64,000 nt of DNA from Nocardia asteroides (lineage in GTDB: Bacteria; Actinomycetota; Actinomycetes; Mycobacteriales; Mycobacteriaceae): assembly GCA_019930625.1 (NCBI GenBank), contig CP082844.1, positions 4,092,001 to 4,156,000 of the forward strand. The letters are read 5' to 3'. The translations under genes were made by a program, and so were the position numbers. The notes below the pieces were generated by a model. The model ran no database searches and was not told the DNA's origin. It saw nothing but the letters and a program-made list of their open reading frames with translations. Numbering within the stretch: position 1 is the first letter of the stretch; every line of letters begins with the position of its first letter. Below are positions 60,137 to 64,000 of the stretch, one piece after another.

Positions 60137-60797
60137 CGTCGAGCAGCTTGATATCGATGGATGTGGAGTTGCCCGGCGCGGGGTTCTTGAGCGAACGCAG
60201 CACTTCCTCGGCGTCGTTGCTGGGCCGGATGTCCCGGAACAACGAGCCGAGCACCAGATCGACCGTGTCGTCGCCGCGCTGATCCTCGATCAGCTCGGCG
60301 CACGGCGCGACCAGTTGCACGGATGCGGCGGCCGGTCGGCCGTTGACGCCGAAGCGGATCTGCCCGGCGCATTCCAGGTCGCCGTTGACGTATACCGAAT
60401 CGTTGCCGTACTGCATTCCTGGCGCGCCGGCGAAGCCGAGGTCGCCGAGCTTGGCGGCGACGTGCGCGGCCTGCCCGCGCTGGTTGTTGGCGTTCAGCAC
60501 GCGCACCTTGCTCGCTGACAGCGGTGCGGGTTCCACGTCCTCCAGTCGCCCCGCGCCGACCCGCTGACCGAGCGGAGTCGCTTGGGGCGCACCCGGATCC
60601 GAGGCCGGGCTCGGTGAGTTGCACGCCATCGCGGTGTAGTCGGTGTCGTGCGTCGTGAGGGCTTTGATCCAGACGATCCCGCTGATCAGAGCGAGAACGC
60701 CGAGCATGATGAGCCAGGGCTGCGGGCGGCGGCGCAGGAACGGACGACCTTGCGGATCCGTCGCGCTGCCTTCGGTGATCAGTGAAACCACCAGCAC
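60114..60797 (-). CDS. cei: Envelope integrity protein Cei
   Basis: A 227 aa membrane protein of the Cei family. One N-terminal helix (WLIMLGVLALISGIVWI) anchors an extracytoplasmic LytR_C domain: SASKVRVLNANNQRGQAAHVAAKLGDLGFAG, DLECAGQIRFG, VAPCAELIEDQRGDDTVDLVLGSLF. Cysteines MACNSPS, ECAG, PCAEL and the terminal RNARC may pair outside. The end (AARNARC) lies in the 27-bp repeat. The start is GTG 60797, though GTG 60791 is possible because a TAGAGT -10-like box abuts the first GTG. Confidence 0.92.
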   Translation of the reverse strand: MLVVSLITEGSATDPQGRPFLRRRPQPWLIMLGVLALISGIVWIKALTTHDTDYTAMACNSPSPASDPGAPQATPLGQRVGAGRLEDVEPAPLSASKVRVLNANNQRGQAAHVAAKLGDLGFAGAPGMQYGNDSVYVNGDLECAGQIRFGVNGRPAAASVQLVAPCAELIEDQRGDDTVDLVLGSLFRDIRPSNDAEEVLRSLKNPAPGNSTSIDIKLLDAARNARC

Positions 60798-61167
60798 ACT
60801 CTACGAAAATGTGGCGAGGGCGCGGCGCAAGGTCTCGGTGCGTTCCCCGAACGGTGTCGATTGGCCCTCGATTTCGACTCGTCTGTGTTTTGATTGCGAC
60901 TTTTGCTCCGGCGTCCGCTATTGTCTGGCGGCCCAGATCGAATCGCCGGTGCGGAAATCAGTGGTCGGTCGCGGGAACAAGAAGGGCATGTCCTGCGTTT
61001 ACCCAGCGCTATCGGGAGTGGATCGGCACGATCCGCCCTGATAGGCGACCGGTGTACGTGTGACGTGCACCACCGGCGGGGCGGCTTCCGTCGCGGCGGT
61101 TCCGGCAGGAATCGGGTGTGAGCGGACCGGTCCGGGATATACGGAGTTAGGACGAGGGGAAGACGAC
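60798..61167. other. 370-bp divergent promoter region between cei and DUF4193
   Basis: No gene recognised. On the plus strand TTGCGA (60894-60899) and TATTGT (60919-60924), 19 bases apart, form a possible promoter for the DUF4193 gene with a leader of about 240 nt. The DUF4193 ribosome site GAGGGGAAG ends about 6 bases before its ATG. The leader is long for a small gene and might carry an unrecognised element. Confidence 0.4.
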
Positions 61168-61470
61168 ATGGCAACCGACTATGACGCACCGAGGCGCACC
61201 GAAACCGACGATGTGTCGGAGGATTCGCTGGAGGAGCTGAAGGCTCGTCGTAACGAGGCACAGTCCGCCGTCGTGGATATCGACGAATCCGATACCGCGG
61301 AGTCGTTCGAGCTTCCCGGCGCCGACCTGTCCGAGGAAGTGCTGACGGTTCGGGTGATCCCGAAGCAGGCCGACGAGTTCACCTGTTCCAGCTGTTTCCT
61401 GGTCCATCACCGGAGCAGGCTGGCCAGTGAGAAGGGCGGCCAGATGATCTGCATGGATTGCGCCGCCTGA
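61168..61470 (+). CDS. DUF4193 small zinc-binding-type protein
   Basis: A 100 aa protein, same length as mycobacterial Rv2699c. The N-terminus is acidic (DDVSEDSLEELKARRNEAQSAVVDIDESDTAESFELPGADLS); the C-terminus has the zinc motif FTCSSCFLVHHRSRLASEK then MICMDCAA. GAGGGG is upstream of ATG 61168. Related proteins appear in RNA-polymerase/sigA neighbourhoods. Function unknown; the CxxC...CxxC pair probably binds zinc. Confidence 0.92.
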   Translation: MATDYDAPRRTETDDVSEDSLEELKARRNEAQSAVVDIDESDTAESFELPGADLSEEVLTVRVIPKQADEFTCSSCFLVHHRSRLASEKGGQMICMDCAA

Positions 61471-61493
61471 TCTCGACGAAATCGAACAATGTG

Positions 61494-62006
61494 TCAGCCC
61501 GCGCTCGGTAGGCCGAGCGCGGCAAGGACCCGTTCGGGCCGCCGCGTACTGACCAGCCAGTACGGCGTCGGATCGTCCGGGTCGTCGAGCACGAGCAAAA
61601 CCATCGGCCCCACCCAGGGGCGATGCTGGACATAGGCGGCGGGGTCGAGCTGGCGACCCAGCGCCGCGCTTTTCGCGGTGGGGGCGACGATGGCCGCGCG
61701 GGCCACGAAATTCACCGGCAGATGCGCGCGATCGGCGCGCAACTCCGGTGTCCCGGTCGCGTCCGGCGCCACTTCGACGCGATGTCTGCTCAGCCACAGC
61801 AGCACCCAGACCGGCACCGGGAACAGCAGCACGTAGGGCAGCCACGCCCGTAATCCCGGGGCTCCCATGTGGATCTCCGCCGCGAGCAACCCGGTGAGAG
61901 CGAAGGCCACGGGCCACCACCACAGCGGCACCCACAGACGCTCCCGGTACAGGTGCGCTTGCTGCATTTTCTCGTCCGCGGTCATGGGATTGGGCTGGTC
62001 CGACAC
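61494..62006 (-). CDS. DUF3093 membrane protein
   Basis: A 170 aa membrane protein (Rv2698 type). Two helices: WWWPVAFALTGLLAAEIHMGAP and WLPYVLLFPVPVWVLLWL. The C-terminal domain has VEVAPDATGTPELRADRAHLPVNFVARAAIV, RQLDPAAYVQHRPWVGPMVLLVLDDPDDPTPYWLVSTRRPERVLAALG, typical of DUF3093. The start is GTG 62006. It is divergent from dut, as in mycobacteria. Function unknown. Confidence 0.92.
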   Translation of the reverse strand: MSDQPNPMTADEKMQQAHLYRERLWVPLWWWPVAFALTGLLAAEIHMGAPGLRAWLPYVLLFPVPVWVLLWLSRHRVEVAPDATGTPELRADRAHLPVNFVARAAIVAPTAKSAALGRQLDPAAYVQHRPWVGPMVLLVLDDPDDPTPYWLVSTRRPERVLAALGLPSAG

Positions 62007-62058
62007 GAGTCAACACTAAGTCACGAGGGCGAACAGCCTACGCGTAGGCTCGTCCAAC

Positions 62059-62559
62059 GTGAGCGCACTTTCACCCATACCCTTGCTGCGGCTGGACCCC
62101 GGCATACCTGTGCCCACGCGCGCCCATGCGGGCGACGCGGGCGTGGATCTGTGCACCACGCAAGACGTCATCCTGGAGCCGGGCGAGCGGGTGCTGGTCG
62201 GCACCGGTGTCGCCGTCGCGCTACCGGCCGGCACGGTCGGCTTGATCCATCCGCGCTCGGGTCTGGCGGCCAAGGCCGGCCTGTCGGTGGTCAACACCCC
62301 GGGCACGATCGACGCAGGGTATCGGGGCGAGATCAAGGTGTGCCTGATCAACCACGACCCGCGCACGCCGATCGAGTTGCGTCGCGGCGACCGGATCGCG
62401 CAACTGCTGGTGCAACGAGTGGAGCTGGTGGATTTCGTGGAGGTCGACTCGCTCGACGAGACGACCAGGGGGGCGGGCGGCTACGGCTCCAGCGGCGGCC
62501 ACGCGAGCCTGACCGCGCAGACGAACGGGGCGGGCCGGACGACCGGCAAGGAGGCATGA
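62059..62559 (+). CDS. dut: Deoxyuridine triphosphatase Dut
   Basis: Hydrolyses dUTP to dUMP, preventing uracil incorporation. The 166 aa protein has the five motifs: [12 protein letters not shown] (I), [12 protein letters not shown] (II), [20 protein letters not shown] (III), [14 protein letters not shown] (IV) and [13 protein letters not shown] (V). The start is GTG 62059. It ends just before the DUF3710 gene on the same strand and may be co-transcribed with it. Confidence 0.96.
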   Translation: MSALSPIPLLRLDPGIPVPTRAHAGDAGVDLCTTQDVILEPGERVLVGTGVAVALPAGTVGLIHPRSGLAAKAGLSVVNTPGTIDAGYRGEIKVCLINHDPRTPIELRRGDRIAQLLVQRVELVDFVEVDSLDETTRGAGGYGSSGGHASLTAQTNGAGRTTGKEA

Positions 62560-62564
62560 CGGGA

Positions 62565-63464
62565 ATGTTCGGAAAGAGAAAGAAGTCGAGCCGGGCCGCG
62601 GACGACCGATACGACGAGGCGGAGGACTACGCCGACTACGGGCCCGAGTCCGACTACGAGTCCGACTACGAGTCCGACTATGAGTCCGACTACGACGACG
62701 ACTTCTACGACGACGCCCCCACCGACGAGCGCTCGTACGAGGGCGTCGACCTCGACGCCGACCGGCCGCACGGCCGACCCGGCCCCTACGACTACGACGA
62801 GGTCGCCGAACTGCTGGATTCGGTGTCCGAGCAGCGGCTGGATCTCGGGTCGGTCCTGTTGCCGGTCCCGCCGGGCGGTCAGCTGCAGGTCGAGATGACC
62901 CCGGAGGGGCAGCCGCAGGCGGTGCACCTGGCCACCGAGCACGGCCGGATCACCGTCGCGGCCTACGCCGCGCCCAAGACCTCCGGCCAATGGCGGCTGG
63001 TCGCCGCGGATCTTGCCGACTCGCTGCGCAAGGACGGGGCCAGGGTGTCGGTGGAGAACGGCCCGTGGGGCCGGGAACTGCTGGCCCTGACCGAGGGCGC
63101 CGACCTGCGTTTCATCGGTGTGGACGGCTATCGCTGGATGGTGCGGCTGGTCGCGGCGGGCCCCTCGGGCGCTGCGGACGACGGCAGTCCGCTGGTGAAG
63201 GCGGCGCGCGCGATCTTGAGCGAGACGGTGGTGCGGCGTGGCGAGGACCCGCTGCCCGTGCGCGAGCCGCTGCCCGTCGTGCTGCCGCAGCAGTTGTCCG
63301 AGCAGCTGGCCGCGGCCCATCAGCAGCAGGTGGAAGCTCAACAGCAGGCGATGGCCGCGCAGGCGGCGGCGCAGACCGGCGCGCAGCCGGTGGTGCCGCG
63401 AATGTCGCAGGGACCTCGACGCGGTGCGGACGGCTCGGCCATGCAGCAGCTCGGCCTGAACTGA
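62565..63464 (+). CDS. DUF3710 protein with Asp/Tyr repeat N-terminus
   Basis: A 299 aa protein (Rv2696c type). From ATG 62565 (MFGKRKKSSRAADD): AGGAGG is 10 bases upstream, and ATG 62556 would be too close. Residues 20-60 are an acidic Ser/Asp/Tyr/Glu repeat (ESDYESDYESDYESDYDDD), encoded by four 12-bp repeats at 62646-62693. The DUF3710 core follows: RLDLGSVLLPVPPGGQLQVEM, HGRITVAAYAAPKTSGQWRLVAADLADSLRKDGARVSVENGPWGREL, RFIGVDGYRWMVRLVAAGP. The tail is Gln/Ala-rich. Function unknown. Confidence 0.92.
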   Translation: MFGKRKKSSRAADDRYDEAEDYADYGPESDYESDYESDYESDYDDDFYDDAPTDERSYEGVDLDADRPHGRPGPYDYDEVAELLDSVSEQRLDLGSVLLPVPPGGQLQVEMTPEGQPQAVHLATEHGRITVAAYAAPKTSGQWRLVAADLADSLRKDGARVSVENGPWGRELLALTEGADLRFIGVDGYRWMVRLVAAGPSGAADDGSPLVKAARAILSETVVRRGEDPLPVREPLPVVLPQQLSEQLAAAHQQQVEAQQQAMAAQAAAQTGAQPVVPRMSQGPRRGADGSAMQQLGLN

Positions 63465-63483
63465 GCCGGCCGAGCCGACGAAC

Positions 63484-64000
63484 TCACTCGAAGGCGCCGA
63501 GCCCCGCGTGCCCCAGTATCGCGGGGTCGGCGCCGAGTTCTTCCAGGGTGATCCGGTGCAGGTGGGAGTGCGGGGCCGCCGCCGCCCACTCCTCGGCCAC
63601 CGCCGCCGGGTGCACCGGGTCGTCGACCGCGGCGACCACCGCGAGCGGCGGCTCGAAGGTGGCCAGCCGCTCGACGTCCGGCCACTTGTAGTCCGCGGCC
63701 TCCTCCAGCGCCTGCGGAAGATCCGGCCACTGGGCCCGCCAGGACTGGGTCAGCGCGTCCGCCAGCCACCGCGGACTGCTCGACCGCATGCGGTCGAGCA
63801 CCGTCGCCAGACCGTCGGCGCGCAGTTGCGCCGCGGTGGCCGCGGCGCTGAGCGCGGCCGGGCAGGCGGCGGTGTCGCTCCCGGTCCAGGCGGGCAGCGC
63901 CGCCACGACCCCGACGACGCGATCCGGATGCTCGGCCGCCCACTCCAGTGCTATCGCGGCGCCGAGCGAGATCCCCGCCGCCAGCACCGGTGCCGAATCC
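63484..64000 (-). CDS. Alpha/beta hydrolase, C-terminal part (truncated by window edge)
   Basis: The frame is open to base 64000, so the gene's start lies outside. Visible: DSAPVLAAGISLGAAIALEWAAEHPDRVVGVVAALPAW, where the nucleophile elbow is GISLG (GxSxG). An acid is likely in VVAAVDDPVHPAAVAEEW and a His in HSHLHRITLEELGADP or the final GHAGLG. It resembles the protein beside DUF3710 in mycobacteria (Rv2695). The substrate is unknown; the missing N-terminus holds the oxyanion region. Confidence 0.85.
   Translation of the reverse strand, partial: DSAPVLAAGISLGAAIALEWAAEHPDRVVGVVAALPAWTGSDTAACPAALSAAATAAQLRADGLATVLDRMRSSSPRWLADALTQSWRAQWPDLPQALEEAADYKWPDVERLATFEPPLAVVAAVDDPVHPAAVAEEWAAAAPHSHLHRITLEELGADPAILGHAGLGAFE

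Noticed and set aside
62646..62693. 12-bp repeats as a CRISPR-like array
   Set aside because: They are contiguous, in frame and coding, with no spacers and no cas genes nearby.

Overview
The window is high-GC DNA with densely packed genes, many GTG starts, stop/start overlaps such as ATGA, GTGA and TGATG, and short gaps. Gene content points to a mycolic-acid actinomycete of the Corynebacteriales, most likely Nocardia or a close relative. This rests on remembered mycobacterial and nocardial protein families; no search was run. The core order (lexA with a divergent SOS gene, nrdR, PAC2 protein, ideR, sigB, DUF3099/DUF3039, YihY protein, sigA, ppgK, suhB, cei, DUF4193, DUF3093, dut, DUF3710, hydrolase) matches the M. 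tuberculosis block from about Rv2695 to Rv2720, with many genes inserted. I see no rRNA, tRNA, CRISPR array, insertion sequence or prophage.

Region 1 (1-5679) holds [NiFe]-hydrogenase maturation genes: the end of hypF, then hypC, hypD, hypE, a nickel/cobalt permease and an uncharacterised gene. The hydrogenase itself must lie to the left. Region 2 (5758-12259) has lexA and a divergent SOS membrane protein around a cluster of LexA boxes, then nrdR and an HrpA-type helicase. Region 3 (12567-16830) has an aminotransferase, a DUF5134-like membrane protein, a SigK-like ECF sigma factor with its RskA-like anti-sigma factor, and a PhzF-like enzyme. Region 4 (16896-19247) is the peroxide-defence locus ahpC-ahpD with divergent oxyR.

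Region 5 (19298-23870) has a gamma-glutamylcyclotransferase-like protein, a TetR/SDR/tautomerase unit with two identical operator palindromes, and a two-gene polyamine operon: an ornithine decarboxylase-like enzyme followed by a fused SpeD-SpeE protein. Region 6 (24033-31923) has a DUF3516 helicase, a PAC2 protein, a lipoprotein, a DUF4192 protein, and the ideR-galE pair. Region 7 (32133-37604) has an acuC deacetylase overlapping a GNAT/acyl-CoA-synthetase-like acetyltransferase, a decayed DUF4333 lipoprotein pseudogene, and sigB with an ECF-type promoter.

Region 8 (37798-49243) is a run of accessory and conserved genes: methyltransferases, a VOC protein, an MFS transporter, DUF3099 and DUF3039 proteins, a YihY-like protein, a helicase, a TetR/SDR divergent pair, an AraC regulator and a SWIM zinc-finger protein. 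Region 9 (49243-56435) has a compact SNF2 ATPase paired with the SWIM protein, a TetR regulator, small DUF7455 and DUF952 genes, a two-component system, and a KhtTU-like cation/proton antiporter. Region 10 (56569-64000) is the sigA end: sigA, ppgK, suhB, a triple 27-bp repeat serving convergent suhB and cei, DUF4193, DUF3093, dut, DUF3710 and a partial alpha/beta hydrolase.
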